Made by a program: the position numbers and the translations under genes. 64,000 bases of DNA from Comamonadaceae bacterium (GTDB lineage: Bacteria > Pseudomonadota > Gammaproteobacteria > Burkholderiales > Burkholderiaceae_C), in assembly GCA_947452785.1 (NCBI GenBank), contig CANGDZ010000009.1:1-64000 (forward strand), given 5' to 3'. Shown in pieces: positions 7,174 to 16,415 of this stretch (the first letter of the stretch is position 1; the number at the start of each line of letters is the position of its first letter). The notes under the pieces are model-generated. The model saw only the letters and a program-made list of their open reading frames with translations, made no database searches and was not told where the DNA came from.

Positions 7174-7923
7174 TTAAATGGTCATGCCGCCGTCGACCAT
7201 GTAGGCGTTACCGGTGGCGAAAATGGATTCATCGGATGCCAGGAAGGTCACGATGGGGGAGATTTCATGCGCCTGCGCCAAACGGCCCATGGGCTGGCGG
7301 TTGATGAAGTCTTTGCGCGCCTGCACCGGATCGGCGTAGCTGTTGATGCGGTCTTGCAATGAGGGCGTGTCCACCGTGCCGGGGCAAATGCAGTTGCAGC
7401 GAATGCCTTGCTTGACGTAATCGGCCGCCACGCTCTTGGTCAATCCAATCACCGCCGCTTTACTGGAGCCGTAGACAAACCGATTGGGCAGTCCGCGCAC
7501 GCTGGAGCACACGCTGGCCATGTTGATGATGCTGCTGCTCTGGCCCGTGGCCTGGAACTGCGCCAGCATCTTGGGTACCACAGCCTGGATCATCCAGAAC
7601 TGTGAACGCACGTTCAGGTTGAAGGCAAAGTTCCAATCGTCATCGGTGGCATCCAAGATGGGGCCGTTGTGCACGTAGCCCGCGCAATTGAAGACGATGT
7701 CGATCTTGGGCAGTGCCGCAACCTGGGCCTGAATCGCGCTCTTGTTCATGACATCGAGCACGGCGGTGTGCACACCGGCCACGCCTTCGTAGTCTTTCAA
7801 CAGTGCAGCGTTCACGTCGGTCGCGTACACCGTGGCGCCTTCGGCCGCCATGCCCAACACGGCGGCTTTGCCGATGCCTTGACCGGCTGCGGTCACTAAG
7901 GCTATTTTTCCTTGCAATCTCAT
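7174..7923 (-). CDS. SDR dehydrogenase resembling 2-keto-3-deoxy-L-fuconate 4-dehydrogenase / BDH2
   Basis: This 249-residue SDR has TAAGQGIG (11-18), Asp36 for NAD, Ser137, Tyr151 and Lys155. The segments RFVYGSSKAAVIGLTKSVAA and RCNCICPGTVDTPSLQ are close to those of human BDH2/DHRS6 and of bacterial 2-keto-3-deoxy-L-fuconate dehydrogenases, which oxidise C4 of the keto-deoxy acid. I chose the ATG at 7923, preceded by AGGAG with 5-nt spacing, over an upstream start at 7965. It is the first gene of the minus arm, facing a GntR gene across the operator at 8039-8055. Confidence 0.85.
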   Translation of the reverse strand: MRLQGKIALVTAAGQGIGKAAVLGMAAEGATVYATDVNAALLKDYEGVAGVHTAVLDVMNKSAIQAQVAALPKIDIVFNCAGYVHNGPILDATDDDWNFAFNLNVRSQFWMIQAVVPKMLAQFQATGQSSSIINMASVCSSVRGLPNRFVYGSSKAAVIGLTKSVAADYVKQGIRCNCICPGTVDTPSLQDRINSYADPVQARKDFINRQPMGRLAQAHEISPIVTFLASDESIFATGNAYMVDGGMTI

Positions 7924-8038
7924 AGGTTCTCCTGAATGTGAAGCGACAGCGGAGCGATGGGTCAAGGCGGGGATCGATCGGGTTTATCCCGATGATGAAG
8001 GCCTTGACGCCAGCGCGGGTAGCATGCCACCATTGTGC

Positions 8039-8055
8039 AATTGGTCGGACCAATT
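8039..8055. promoter_or_regulatory. FadR/GntR-type operator between divergent arms
   Basis: AATTGGTCGGACCAATT is a perfect 17-bp palindrome (8-bp arms, one central base). Its GTC-G-GAC core is the classical dyad of FadR-subfamily GntR regulators. Its left half also supplies a -35-like TTGGTC (8041-8046) with TATATT at 8066-8071 for the rightward promoter, at a slightly long spacing. A repressor here could control both the SDR/FAH arm and the regulator/dehydratase arm. Confidence 0.8.
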
Positions 8056-8094
8056 TACCCATACGTATATTCCCTGACTTTTTCTAATTACCGA

Positions 8095-8808
8095 ATGAAT
8101 TCACCTGCTCAAGAACCCCAACGTCTGTACCGCCAACTCGCACAGCAACTGCGCGACTGGGTGCTGGCCAGTGGTTTTGCGCCGGGCGACCGTTTACCCG
8201 CCGAGCGCGACTTGGCTGCGCAATGGGGTGTGAGTCGCTCCTCCCTGCGCGAAGCGGTGATTGCGCTGGAGGTGGAGGGCGCGATCGAAGTGCGCACCGG
8301 CTCGGGCATTTATGTCACGGCCTTGGCACTCACGCCCGCGCCCACCTATCGCTCTGGCGCAGCAGGCCCCGGTGACTGGGGGCCTTTGGAAGTCATGCAA
8401 GCGCGTGAATTGATCGAGTCCGAAATGGCCGCACTGGCCGCGGCGCATGCGAACCGCCGCGATCTGCAAGCCCTGGCCAAAGCCCTGACGCAAATGAAAA
8501 AAGACATTGCACGCAACCAGGTGCCGCGCCACGGTGACGAAGCTTTTCACATGGCCATTGCCAAGGCCTGTGGCAACAGCGTGCTGCTCGACACCTTGCA
8601 CGGTTATTGGCAAGCACGCAATGGCGCTATTTTTGAGCGCTTGAGCGACTACTTTGAAAAACCGGTCTCCTGGCAAACCGCCTTGACCGAACACGAAACC
8701 ATTTACCAAGCCCTGTGCGCGCACGATGCGGGCGCCGCCAAACGGGCCATGAAACACCACCTCAAGCAAACACACAAACGCTACAACGCCCAATGGCACA
8801 GCGTGTGA
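8095..8808 (+). CDS. GntR-family (FadR subfamily) regulator of the sugar-acid locus
   Basis: This 237-residue regulator has an N-terminal winged helix (LRDWVLASGFAPGDRLPAERDLAAQWGVSRSSLREAVIALEVEGAIEVRTGSGIYV). Its C-terminal all-helical FCD ligand domain has scattered histidines expected to bind a metal (DEAFHMAIA...TEHETIYQAL...MKHHL). FCD regulators typically sense organic or sugar acids. I chose the ATG at 8095 over an in-frame start at 8035, which would overlap the operator. It is followed after 15 bp by the UxaA-type dehydratase gene, so it is co-transcribed with a target and probably autoregulated. Confidence 0.88.
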   Translation: MNSPAQEPQRLYRQLAQQLRDWVLASGFAPGDRLPAERDLAAQWGVSRSSLREAVIALEVEGAIEVRTGSGIYVTALALTPAPTYRSGAAGPGDWGPLEVMQARELIESEMAALAAAHANRRDLQALAKALTQMKKDIARNQVPRHGDEAFHMAIAKACGNSVLLDTLHGYWQARNGAIFERLSDYFEKPVSWQTALTEHETIYQALCAHDAGAAKRAMKHHLKQTHKRYNAQWHSV

Positions 8809-8823
8809 ATTTAGAAAGACTTT

Positions 8824-10350
8824 ATGCAAACCTTTATTCGACTTCATCCCGCCGACGACGTGGTCATTGCCCGCAGCCAACTCATGAGCGGCAGCCAGGT
8901 GGAAGGCATTGCTGTGCGCGGTTTGATTCCACCGGGTCACAAAATCGCCACCCGGGCCCTGGCGTCCGGTGAAGCAGTGCGCCGTTACAACCAGATCATT
9001 GGTTTTGCCAGCCAGGCCATTGGCGCGGGCGAGCATGTGCATGTGCACAACCTGAACATGGGCGCGGAGAAAGGCAACTTTGCACGCGACTACGCTTTTT
9101 GCGCCGACGTGAAACCCGATGCGCCGCGCCGCCACGCCACTTTTCAAGGCATCGTGCGCGCAGACGGGCGCGTGGCCACGCGCAACTACATTGGTATTTT
9201 GTCGAGCGTGAACTGCTCGGCCACGGCCGCGCGCGCCATTGCCGACCACTTTTCCAGACACACCAACCCTGTGGCCCTGGCCGAATTCCCGAACATCGAC
9301 GGCGTGGTGGCTTTGACCCACGGCACCGGCTGCGGCATGGACACCGAAGGCACGGGCCTGAAGCTGCTGGAGCGTACTCTGGCCGGTTACGCCACGCATG
9401 CCAACTTCGCCGGCGCGGTGGTAGTGGGCTTGGGTTGCGAAGGCAACCAACTGCAAACTTGGCTGGCACACAGCGGCTTGCAAGAAGGCAACACCTTGCA
9501 AACCTTCAACATCCAGGACACCGGGGGCACGGCCAAAACCGTAGCCAAAGGCATTGAATTCGTCAAACGCATGTTGCCTGAGGCCAACGCCGTGCAGCGC
9601 GTGCCCTGTAGCGTAGAACACATTGTGGTGGGCTTGCAATGCGGCGGCTCGGACGGCTACTCGGGCATCAGTGCAAACCCGGCGCTGGGCGCGGCAGTGG
9701 ACCTGCTGGTGCAGCATGGCGGCACGGCCATCTTGAGTGAAACGCCTGAAATTTACGGCGCCGAGCACTTGCTCACTCGCCGCGCAGTGCGCCGCGAGGT
9801 GGGCGAAAAACTGGTCGAGCGCATACGCTGGTGGGAGCATTACACCGAGATCAACCAAGGCGAGATGAACAACAACCCCTCGCCGGGCAACAAGGCCGGC
9901 GGCTTGACCACCATCTTGGAAAAATCGCTGGGCGCTGTGGCCAAGGGCGGCACCAGCAATCTGCAAGCCGTATACGAATACGCCGAGCAGGTCAAAGCGC
10001 ATGGCTTTGTCTATATGGACACGCCGGGCTACGACCCGGTCAGCGCCACCGGCCAAGTGGCCGGCGGAGCGAACGTGATTTGCTTTACCACCGGGCGAGG
10101 CTCGGCCTATGGTTGCGCGCCCTCACCTTCGCTCAAGCTCTCCACCAACACGGCGCTGTGGCAAAAGCAAGAAGACGACATGGACATCAACTGCGGTGAG
10201 ATCGTGGACGGCACCACCTCCATCCAGGCCATGGGCGAAAAAATCTTCCGACACATCCTGGACTGCGCATCGGGCAAGCCCAGCAAGAGCGAGTTACACG
10301 GATACGGGCAAAACGAGTTTGTACCTTGGCAAGTGGGCGCGGTGATGTAA
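8824..10350 (+). CDS. UxaA-family sugar-acid dehydratase (altronate/galactarate dehydratase-like)
   Basis: This 508-residue protein has an N-terminal SAF-type domain (about 1-95, with GHKIATRAL) followed by the large altronate/galactarate dehydratase catalytic domain (FQGIVRADGRVATRNYIGI, HGTGCGM, GLGCEGNQ, LQCGGSDGYSGI, GCAPSPSLKLSTNT). The family removes water from an aldonate or aldarate to give a 2-keto-3-deoxy acid. Here it can supply the substrate for the SDR and FAH enzymes of the opposite arm. Canonical L-fucose and L-rhamnose routes use an enolase-superfamily dehydratase at this step, so this is an atypical combination. The true substrate is unknown. Confidence 0.88.
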   Translation: MQTFIRLHPADDVVIARSQLMSGSQVEGIAVRGLIPPGHKIATRALASGEAVRRYNQIIGFASQAIGAGEHVHVHNLNMGAEKGNFARDYAFCADVKPDAPRRHATFQGIVRADGRVATRNYIGILSSVNCSATAARAIADHFSRHTNPVALAEFPNIDGVVALTHGTGCGMDTEGTGLKLLERTLAGYATHANFAGAVVVGLGCEGNQLQTWLAHSGLQEGNTLQTFNIQDTGGTAKTVAKGIEFVKRMLPEANAVQRVPCSVEHIVVGLQCGGSDGYSGISANPALGAAVDLLVQHGGTAILSETPEIYGAEHLLTRRAVRREVGEKLVERIRWWEHYTEINQGEMNNNPSPGNKAGGLTTILEKSLGAVAKGGTSNLQAVYEYAEQVKAHGFVYMDTPGYDPVSATGQVAGGANVICFTTGRGSAYGCAPSPSLKLSTNTALWQKQEDDMDINCGEIVDGTTSIQAMGEKIFRHILDCASGKPSKSELHGYGQNEFVPWQVGAVM

Positions 10351-10414
10351 ACCTCGCCGCAAGCTTCATCTCTGCCCACATTTTTTATTAACCGAATTTG
10401 CATTTCAAAATCAC

Positions 10415-11482
10415 ATGAACCACGTCATTCCCGCATCCCAACTCGAAACCCAAATCACCGCCCTGTTTGTCAAAGCCGGCGCAACCCCGGCCAACGCCCA
10501 GCAGGTCGCCGCCAATTTGGTCATGGCCAATTTGAGCGGACACGATTCGCATGGCGTGGGCATGGCACCGCGCTATGTGGATGCGATTTTGGAAGGCAAT
10601 CTCTCACCCAACACCGGTGTGGCGGTGAAGGTCGACACCGGCATGCTGCTGGGCCTGGATGGTCAGCACGGCTTTGGCCAAGTGGTGGGCGTTCAGGCGA
10701 TGGAGATGGCGTTTGAGCGAGTGGCCCAGCACGGGGCTTGCATCATGTCGCTATCGAGCTCACACCATTTAGGGCGCATCGGTCACTTTGCAGAAATGGC
10801 CGTGGCCAAGGGCTGGGTTTCGCTGCATTTTGTCAGCGTGTTTTCACGTCCGGTGGTGGCGCCGTTTGGCGGCGCCGACGGGCGCTTTGGCACCAACCCC
10901 TGCTGCATCGGCATTCCACTGGGTTTAGGCTCCAGCGCGCAAGAACCGTTTGTCTTGGACTTTGCCACCAGCCGCGTGGCGCAAGGCAAGATGCGCGTGG
11001 CGCACAACGAAGGCCGCGAAGTCAAACCCGGCACCTTGATCGACGAACATGGCAACCCCACCAACCGGCCGGGCGTGGTGGTGGTGCCCCAAAGCAATGG
11101 CCGCATGGGCGCATTGCTGCCGTTTGGCGAATACAAAGGCTTTGGCATGGCGGTGGCCTGCGAGCTGCTGGGCGGCGCCTTGAGCGGCGGCGGCACCTGG
11201 CACAAGGAAGCGGACGGTCGCCGTGCGGTGCTGAACAGCATGCTGACCATCGTCATCGATCCGGCTCGCCTGGGCACGCAAATGAGCTTTGCACAGGAGT
11301 CGCTGGCCTTCATTGAGTGGCTGCGCCAAAGCCCTGATGCGCCGGGCAGCGACGGGGTAACGCTAGCCGGGGAACCCGAACGTGCTGCGCGCGCCGATCG
11401 ATTGAAAAACGGCGTGACGGTGGACGACGCCACCTGGCAAGAGATTCAAGCATCGGCCCTTAAATTGGGCGCGACGCTGTAA
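10415..11482 (+). CDS. Malate/L-lactate dehydrogenase family oxidoreductase (Ldh_2)
   Basis: This 355-residue NAD(P)-dependent 2-hydroxyacid dehydrogenase belongs to the malate/L-sulfolactate/ureidoglycolate family, unrelated to classical LDH. Hallmarks are SGHDSHGVGM near the N-terminus, SSSHHLGRIGHFAEMA with the catalytic His region, FGTNPCCIGIP, and LPFGEYKGFGMAVACELLGGALSG. In this locus it could oxidise the hydroxy acid released by the FAH hydrolase, such as lactate, or reduce a keto sugar acid. It is the last gene of the plus arm and ends 10 bp from the convergent slmA gene. Confidence 0.87.
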   Translation: MNHVIPASQLETQITALFVKAGATPANAQQVAANLVMANLSGHDSHGVGMAPRYVDAILEGNLSPNTGVAVKVDTGMLLGLDGQHGFGQVVGVQAMEMAFERVAQHGACIMSLSSSHHLGRIGHFAEMAVAKGWVSLHFVSVFSRPVVAPFGGADGRFGTNPCCIGIPLGLGSSAQEPFVLDFATSRVAQGKMRVAHNEGREVKPGTLIDEHGNPTNRPGVVVVPQSNGRMGALLPFGEYKGFGMAVACELLGGALSGGGTWHKEADGRRAVLNSMLTIVIDPARLGTQMSFAQESLAFIEWLRQSPDAPGSDGVTLAGEPERAARADRLKNGVTVDDATWQEIQASALKLGATL

Positions 11483-11492
11483 ACGTCCAGTT

Positions 11493-12146
11493 TCAGCGCA
11501 GCAAGGCCAAGCAAGCGTCCAGGTGCAGCATCACCGGACGCTTGAAACCGGAGCGGGCAAATTGTTGCAACCGGCCCAAGGCAAAGGCCATCATCAACGA
11601 AGCTTTGACCTGCGCATCGGCGGCAGGGGTGGACGTTGACGCGATGGTCGACGCCGATGTTGCAGCGCCTTCGCGCAGGGTCTGGCGCAGCACCGACTCG
11701 ACCTTGTCAAACAACAAGTTCATGCGCTCTTGCAATCGCTCATTTTCCAGCACCAAGGCTTCTCCGGTCATCACCCGCGTCATACCCGGATTCTTCTCAG
11801 CAAAATGCAACACCATGGTGACGATGCGCGCAGCTTGCTGAGCCCCCGGCGCCTCGCGTTCTTGGACCTGCCGGACCAAGGCCATCAAGGACTGCTCGAT
11901 GAAATCAATCAGCCCTTCAAACATCTGCGCCTTGCTGGCAAAGTGCCGGTACAGCGCGGCTTCGCTCACGCCCAAACGCGCCGCCAAAGCGGCGGTGGTC
12001 ACCCTCTCGCCTCCCGGTTGCTGCAGCATGGCCGCCAGCGTCTGCAAAATTTGCACCCGGCGCTCGCCCGGCCTTGGACGCTTGCGCGCCGGGGCTTGGG
12101 GTTCGTCGTCTGATTCGTCGTCGGGCGCGGTCATGGGCGCAGGCAT
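11493..12146 (-). CDS. slmA: Nucleoid occlusion factor SlmA-type TetR protein
   Basis: This 217-residue TetR-fold protein begins with a Pro/Arg tail (RKRPRPGERRVQILQTLAAML). Its HTH, TTAALAARLGVSEAALYRHFASKAQMFEGLI, is characteristic of SlmA. SlmA binds chromosomal sites and antagonises FtsZ over the nucleoid, coupling division to segregation. I use the ATG at 12146, whose A is shared with the argB stop (TGATG), so translation is coupled to argB. A low-complexity Ala/Ser/Thr insert near residue 175 (ATSASTIASTSTP) is unusual. The gene is the last of rfbB-rfbD-argB-slmA. Confidence 0.88.
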   Translation of the reverse strand: MPAPMTAPDDESDDEPQAPARKRPRPGERRVQILQTLAAMLQQPGGERVTTAALAARLGVSEAALYRHFASKAQMFEGLIDFIEQSLMALVRQVQEREAPGAQQAARIVTMVLHFAEKNPGMTRVMTGEALVLENERLQERMNLLFDKVESVLRQTLREGAATSASTIASTSTPAADAQVKASLMMAFALGRLQQFARSGFKRPVMLHLDACLALLR

Positions 12147-13054
12147 CAATGGCTGCGGATCATGGTGCCGAAGGCCTGATCGGTCAAAATTTCCAGCAGC
12201 ATGGCGTGTGGCACGCGCCCATCAATGATGTGCACCGCTTTCACACCACTTTTGGCGGCGTCCAGCGCGCCGGCGATTTTGGGAATCATGCCGCCGCTGA
12301 TGGTGCCGTCAGCGCACAACTCGTCGATGCGGGTGGGCGTCAACTCGGTCAAGAGCTCGCCAGCTTTGTCCAGCACGCCGCGAATATTCGTCAGCATCAA
12401 CAGTTTTTCAGCTTGCAACACGGTGGCCAGTTTGGCGGCCACCACGTCGGCGTTGATGTTGTAGCTTTCGTTGTTCTCACCAAAACCGATGGGGCTGACC
12501 ACCGGAATAAAGGCATCGTCTTGCAGCGCTTTGAGCACGCTAGGATCGATGGAAACGATGTCACCCACCTGGCCGACGTCGTATTCTTTGCTCGGATCTT
12601 GGGTATCGAGCAGGCGCAGTTTTTGGGCACGGATCAAGCCCCCGTCGCGCCCGGTCAGGCCCACGGCTTTGCCACCTGCACGGTTAATCATTCCGACAAT
12701 ATCTTGTTGCACTTCGCCGCCCAGCACCCACTCGACCACTTCCATGGTCTCGGCGTCGGTCACGCGCATGCCTTGAATGAACTCTCCTTTTTTACCCAAG
12801 CGGTGCAACGCGCTTTCAATTTGCGGGCCGCCGCCATGCACCACCACCGGATTCATGCCCACCAGTTTTAGCAGTACCACATCTTCGGCAAAAGCTTGTT
12901 GCAAAGCCGGATCGGTCATGGCGTTGCCGCCGTATTTGATGACCAGTGTTTTGCCCTGGAACTTGCGAATGTAGGGCATGGCCTGGGCCAGGATTTCAGC
13001 CTTGAGTTGCGGACTCAAGTGGGCGGCGCTGGCGGCATGGATGCTGTCGGTCAT
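12146..13054 (-). CDS. argB: Acetylglutamate kinase ArgB
   Basis: This 302-residue amino-acid kinase phosphorylates N-acetylglutamate in arginine biosynthesis. Visible motifs are VIKYGGNAM (phosphate binding), [35 protein letters not shown] and [27 protein letters not shown]. The length fits the arginine-inhibited branch, which has an extra N-terminal helix ([17 protein letters not shown]). It starts 22 bp after rfbD and runs into slmA by a stop/start overlap. Confidence 0.95.
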   Translation of the reverse strand: MTDSIHAASAAHLSPQLKAEILAQAMPYIRKFQGKTLVIKYGGNAMTDPALQQAFAEDVVLLKLVGMNPVVVHGGGPQIESALHRLGKKGEFIQGMRVTDAETMEVVEWVLGGEVQQDIVGMINRAGGKAVGLTGRDGGLIRAQKLRLLDTQDPSKEYDVGQVGDIVSIDPSVLKALQDDAFIPVVSPIGFGENNESYNINADVVAAKLATVLQAEKLLMLTNIRGVLDKAGELLTELTPTRIDELCADGTISGGMIPKIAGALDAAKSGVKAVHIIDGRVPHAMLLEILTDQAFGTMIRSH

Positions 13055-13076
13055 GGTGCGGGGGTCTTTCTCGAAT

Positions 13077-13994
13077 TCAAGCGGGGGACAAAATTTCGGC
13101 CAACATGCGGTCCACGCCGTGCTGCCAAGCGGGCATGTGCAGACCCAAGGTGGTTTGCAGTTTGCTAGTGTCTAAACGGGAGTTGTGCGGGCGACGCGCG
13201 GCCGTGACAAAGGCGCTGCTGGCCACCGGAGCAATGTCTTGCACCTTCAAAGGCAGTGTCGGCACCAACTGCCGGGCCATGTCGATCACATGGCTGGCGT
13301 AGCCGTGCCAGGTGGTGTGGCCAGAAGCCACTAAGTGGTAGATGCCGGACAAGGCTGCTTCGTTGTTCACTTGTGCTAAGTCGCTCACCTGGCGGATCGC
13401 GTGCGCGGTCACGTCGGCGATCAAGTCGGCGCCGGTGGGCGCGCCAAACTGGTCGTCAATCACGGTCAAGCGGTCGCGCTCTTGCGCCAAGCGCAACATG
13501 GTTTTTGCAAAGTTGCCGCCCCGACTCGCATAGACCCAGCTGGTGCGAAAAATCAAATGCTTGCAACCGCTGGCTGCGATCAATTCTTCGCTTTCGCGTT
13601 TGGTCTGGCCGTACACACTCAGGGGCTGTGTAGTGTCGTCCTCTTGCCAAGGCGTTTGGCCCTGGCCGTTGAACACATAGTCGGTCGAGTAATGCACCAG
13701 CCAAGCGCCCAGGGCCTTGGCCGCTTGTGCCAAGGCACCGGGCGCGGTGGCGTTGAGCAAGCGCGCCAGCTCGGGCTCGCTCTCGGCCTTGTCCACGGCG
13801 GTGTGAGCTGCGGCGTTGACAATGACTTGGGGTTGAAAGTTCAGTACCGTTTGCACCAGCGCGTCGGGCTGGCTCAGGTCGCCGCAAGCCGGGCTACTGT
13901 GGCGGTCCAGCGTCAGCAACTCACCCAAAGGGGCCAGGCTGCGCTGCAGCTCCCAACCCACTTGACCGTTGCGGCCCAGCAGCAAAATTTTCAT
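13077..13994 (-). CDS. rfbD: dTDP-4-dehydrorhamnose reductase
   Basis: This 305-residue NAD(P)-dependent reductase is the last enzyme of dTDP-L-rhamnose synthesis. It has a short Rossmann start ([16 protein letters not shown]), [24 protein letters not shown], and the catalytic [10 protein letters not shown] segment. It overlaps rfbB by 4 bp (ATGA). The usual partners rfbA and rfbC are not beside it, so they must lie elsewhere if the pathway is complete. Confidence 0.94.
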   Translation of the reverse strand: MKILLLGRNGQVGWELQRSLAPLGELLTLDRHSSPACGDLSQPDALVQTVLNFQPQVIVNAAAHTAVDKAESEPELARLLNATAPGALAQAAKALGAWLVHYSTDYVFNGQGQTPWQEDDTTQPLSVYGQTKRESEELIAASGCKHLIFRTSWVYASRGGNFAKTMLRLAQERDRLTVIDDQFGAPTGADLIADVTAHAIRQVSDLAQVNNEAALSGIYHLVASGHTTWHGYASHVIDMARQLVPTLPLKVQDIAPVASSAFVTAARRPHNSRLDTSKLQTTLGLHMPAWQHGVDRMLAEILSPA

Positions 13995-15085
13995 ACGGCG
14001 TTCACTGCGGTGGCGGCTGAAGCAGGTGGCGCGTATTGTTGTTGCACCCAGTCGCGGTAAGCACCGCTTTGCACATGGCTTACCCAGTCAGGATTCGCCA
14101 AATACCATTCCACAGTTTTGCGGATGCCGCTGTCAAAAGTCTCAGCCGGTTTCCAGCCCAGTTCTTGTTCCAGCTTGCGCGCATCAATCGCGTAGCGCCG
14201 ATCGTGGCCTGGGCGGTCGGTGACGGTGGTGATTTGCGTGGCGTAACTGCTGCCGTCTGCTTTGGGGCGCAGCTCGTCGAGCAGCTTGCACACGGTGTGC
14301 ACGATCTCCAAGTTGGGTTTTTCGTTCCAACCACCCACGTTGTAGGTCTCACCCAACTGGCCGGCTTGCAACACGCGGCGAATCGCACTGCAATGGTCTT
14401 TGACGTACAGCCAGTCTCGGATTTGCATGCCGTCGCCATACACCGGCAGATGCTTGCCCGCCAAGGCGTTGACGATCATCAACGGGATCAGCTTTTCAGG
14501 AAAGTGGAAGGGCCCGTAATTGTTCGAGCAGTTGGTGGTCAACACCGGCAAACCGTAGGTGTGGTGCCAAGCGCGCACCAAATGGTCAGACGCGGCCTTG
14601 CTGGCCGAGTAAGGACTGTTGGGTTCGTAGCGATGGGTTTCGGCAAACGCGGGTTCGTCTTGCGACAGCGAGCCATACACCTCGTCGGTCGAGACATGCA
14701 AAAAGCGAAAGCCTGTTTTCTCAGCCGCCGGCAAGGCAGACCAAAACCCGCGCACCGATTCGAGCAAACGGAAAGTGCCGACGATATTGGTTTCAATGAA
14801 CTCGCCTGGACCGTGGATGGAACGGTCCACATGACTCTCAGCGGCAAAGTTGATCACCGCACGGGGCTGGTAAGTTTGCAACAACTGCGCGACCAAGTCG
14901 GCATCGCCAATGTCGCCCTGCACAAAGACGTGGTGCGGGTTGTCCTGCAGGCTGGCCAGAGTTTCCAAATTGCCCGCGTAGGTCAGCTTGTCCAAATTGA
15001 TCACTGTTTCCGACGATTCGGCCAGCCAATCCAAAACAAAATTGGCGCCAATGAAGCCGGCACCGCCAGTGACAAGAAGAGTCAT
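13991..15085 (-). CDS. rfbB: dTDP-glucose 4,6-dehydratase
   Basis: This 364-residue extended SDR has [15 protein letters not shown] at the N-terminus, the STDEVYG catalytic segment (Thr-Asp-Glu), and [11 protein letters not shown] with the Tyr/Lys pair. [15 protein letters not shown]-like and [16 protein letters not shown] segments follow. It converts dTDP-glucose to dTDP-4-keto-6-deoxyglucose for rhamnose-containing glycans. It is the first gene of the rfbB-rfbD-argB-slmA run; 150 bp separate it from the divergent phasin gene. Confidence 0.95.
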   Translation of the reverse strand: MTLLVTGGAGFIGANFVLDWLAESSETVINLDKLTYAGNLETLASLQDNPHHVFVQGDIGDADLVAQLLQTYQPRAVINFAAESHVDRSIHGPGEFIETNIVGTFRLLESVRGFWSALPAAEKTGFRFLHVSTDEVYGSLSQDEPAFAETHRYEPNSPYSASKAASDHLVRAWHHTYGLPVLTTNCSNNYGPFHFPEKLIPLMIVNALAGKHLPVYGDGMQIRDWLYVKDHCSAIRRVLQAGQLGETYNVGGWNEKPNLEIVHTVCKLLDELRPKADGSSYATQITTVTDRPGHDRRYAIDARKLEQELGWKPAETFDSGIRKTVEWYLANPDWVSHVQSGAYRDWVQQQYAPPASAATAVNAV

Positions 15086-15235
15086 AAAGCCTAGAGATGG
15101 GTTTGCCGCTGCCCGGGATGAGCCACGTGCCTGCGCATTGTCAGCGCCTCAAGCCTGGATTTTAGAAGCAGTTGGACTCCCCTTGAGGTCTTCGCAGCGG
15201 TTACAGTGTGAAAAGCATTCCCAGGAGTCCACAAC

Positions 15236-15715
15236 ATGCCCAAAAAACCCTCTGCCTCAGAAGCCTCCAGCGCGCCGTCTGAAGAGTCATCGCAACACAT
15301 TTGGCTGGCTGGCCTAGGGGCTATGGCCAAAGCGCAATCGCAAGGCACGAAGGCTTTTGAGGCTTTGATTGCCGACGGCCTGACCTTTCAGCGCAAAACC
15401 CAGATGGCGGCGCAAGAAAAAATCACCGCCGCGACCGAGCAACTGAGCCATTTAGCCAAAGACTTTGGGCAGCAATCCACTGGCCGGATTGACCGCCTGG
15501 AGCATTTATTTGAAGACCGGGTGGCGCGAGCGCTGCCCCGGTTGGGCATCCCGTCCCTGGCCGATCTGGAGGCTTTGAGCGAACGCGTGGCCCACTTGGA
15601 GGCGCAACTGGCCAAAATAAGCCAACGTACCAAAATCGCAGCGGTGCCCAAAGCGGCCAAGACCGCGGCGTCCTCTAATGTCACCGCGCCAGCGGCGGCG
15701 AAAAAAACGCGCTGA
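15236..15715 (+). CDS. Phasin-family polyhydroxyalkanoate granule-associated protein
   Basis: This 159-residue protein has an amphipathic helical phasin core (HIWLAGLGAMAKAQSQGTKAFEALIADG...EKITAATEQLSHLAKDFGQQS). A coiled-coil stretch follows (LADLEALSERVAHLEAQLAKIS), and then an Ala/Lys-rich tail (AVPKAAKTAASSNVTAPAAAKKTR). Such tails occur in PhaF/PhaI-type phasins that coat PHA granules and may touch DNA. AGGAG precedes the ATG. The downstream TetR gene supports a PHA context; the polymerase genes are not in this window. Confidence 0.85.
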   Translation: MPKKPSASEASSAPSEESSQHIWLAGLGAMAKAQSQGTKAFEALIADGLTFQRKTQMAAQEKITAATEQLSHLAKDFGQQSTGRIDRLEHLFEDRVARALPRLGIPSLADLEALSERVAHLEAQLAKISQRTKIAAVPKAAKTAASSNVTAPAAAKKTR

Positions 15716-15742
15716 ACTTCGCGCACCCAAGAAGCTCTTGCC

Positions 15743-16405
15743 ATGGTCAAAAAAGCCCCCCGCCGAACGGCAGAGCGCATCGTCACGGTGTCGTTGGACC
15801 TGTTCAATCGGTTCGGCGAGCCGAACGTCTCGACCACGCTGATTTCGGCAGAACTGAGCATCAGTCCCGGCAATCTGTACTACCACTTCCCGGCCAAAGA
15901 CACGCTGGTCAACCATTTGTTTGACAGCTATGAAGCGGCCATCCTGAGCTTGATGGAGGCCAGCAGCGATGTGCAAGATGTGGAAGACGCTTGGTTCTTC
16001 TTGCATTCGCTGTTCGAGCTGATTTGGGATTACCGGTTTTTGTATCGTGACTTGAACGACTTGCTGTCGCGCAATAGGCATTTAGAGACGCACTTCAAAC
16101 ACATTTTGGAGCGCAAAACCGCCGCCTTACGCACCCTGCTGGAATCCATGGCGCATGCACAAAAACTCCACATTGATGCCCATACCGTGGAAACCCTATC
16201 GGCCAGCATGGCCGTGGTGGTGACCTATTGGCTGAGCTATGAATATGTGCGTGACCCACGCCATGCCATGGAGCCGCAAAGTGCCGGCTTGGCCTTGGCA
16301 CGCGGAGCGCGCCATGTGCTGTCGCTGCTCACCCCTTATTTGGCCGATGCCTCGCAGAAATCCCATTTGCAGCAACTGACGGCCGCTTACCAACCCGCCC
16401 CGTAA
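15743..16405 (+). CDS. TetR-family regulator, PhaD-like
   Basis: This 220-residue protein has an N-terminal HTH (RIVTVSLDLFNRFGEPNVSTTLISAELSISPGNLYYHFPAKDTLVNHLF) and a helical C-terminal domain rich in Trp, Tyr and Leu (EDAWFFLHSLFELIWDYRFLYRDLNDLL). It begins 27 bp after the phasin gene. TetR proteins named PhaD sit beside phasin genes in Pseudomonas and control them. The same role is plausible here, but the name is not assigned because the resemblance is positional. Confidence 0.8.
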   Translation: MVKKAPRRTAERIVTVSLDLFNRFGEPNVSTTLISAELSISPGNLYYHFPAKDTLVNHLFDSYEAAILSLMEASSDVQDVEDAWFFLHSLFELIWDYRFLYRDLNDLLSRNRHLETHFKHILERKTAALRTLLESMAHAQKLHIDAHTVETLSASMAVVVTYWLSYEYVRDPRHAMEPQSAGLALARGARHVLSLLTPYLADASQKSHLQQLTAAYQPAP

Positions 16406-16415
16406 ATCTGTCGCT

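Noticed and set aside
8194-10056. A 620-codon open frame on the minus strand opposite the UxaA-type gene
   Set aside because: It mirrors codon bias of the real gene, has no recognisable domain and spans two plus-strand genes with clear families.
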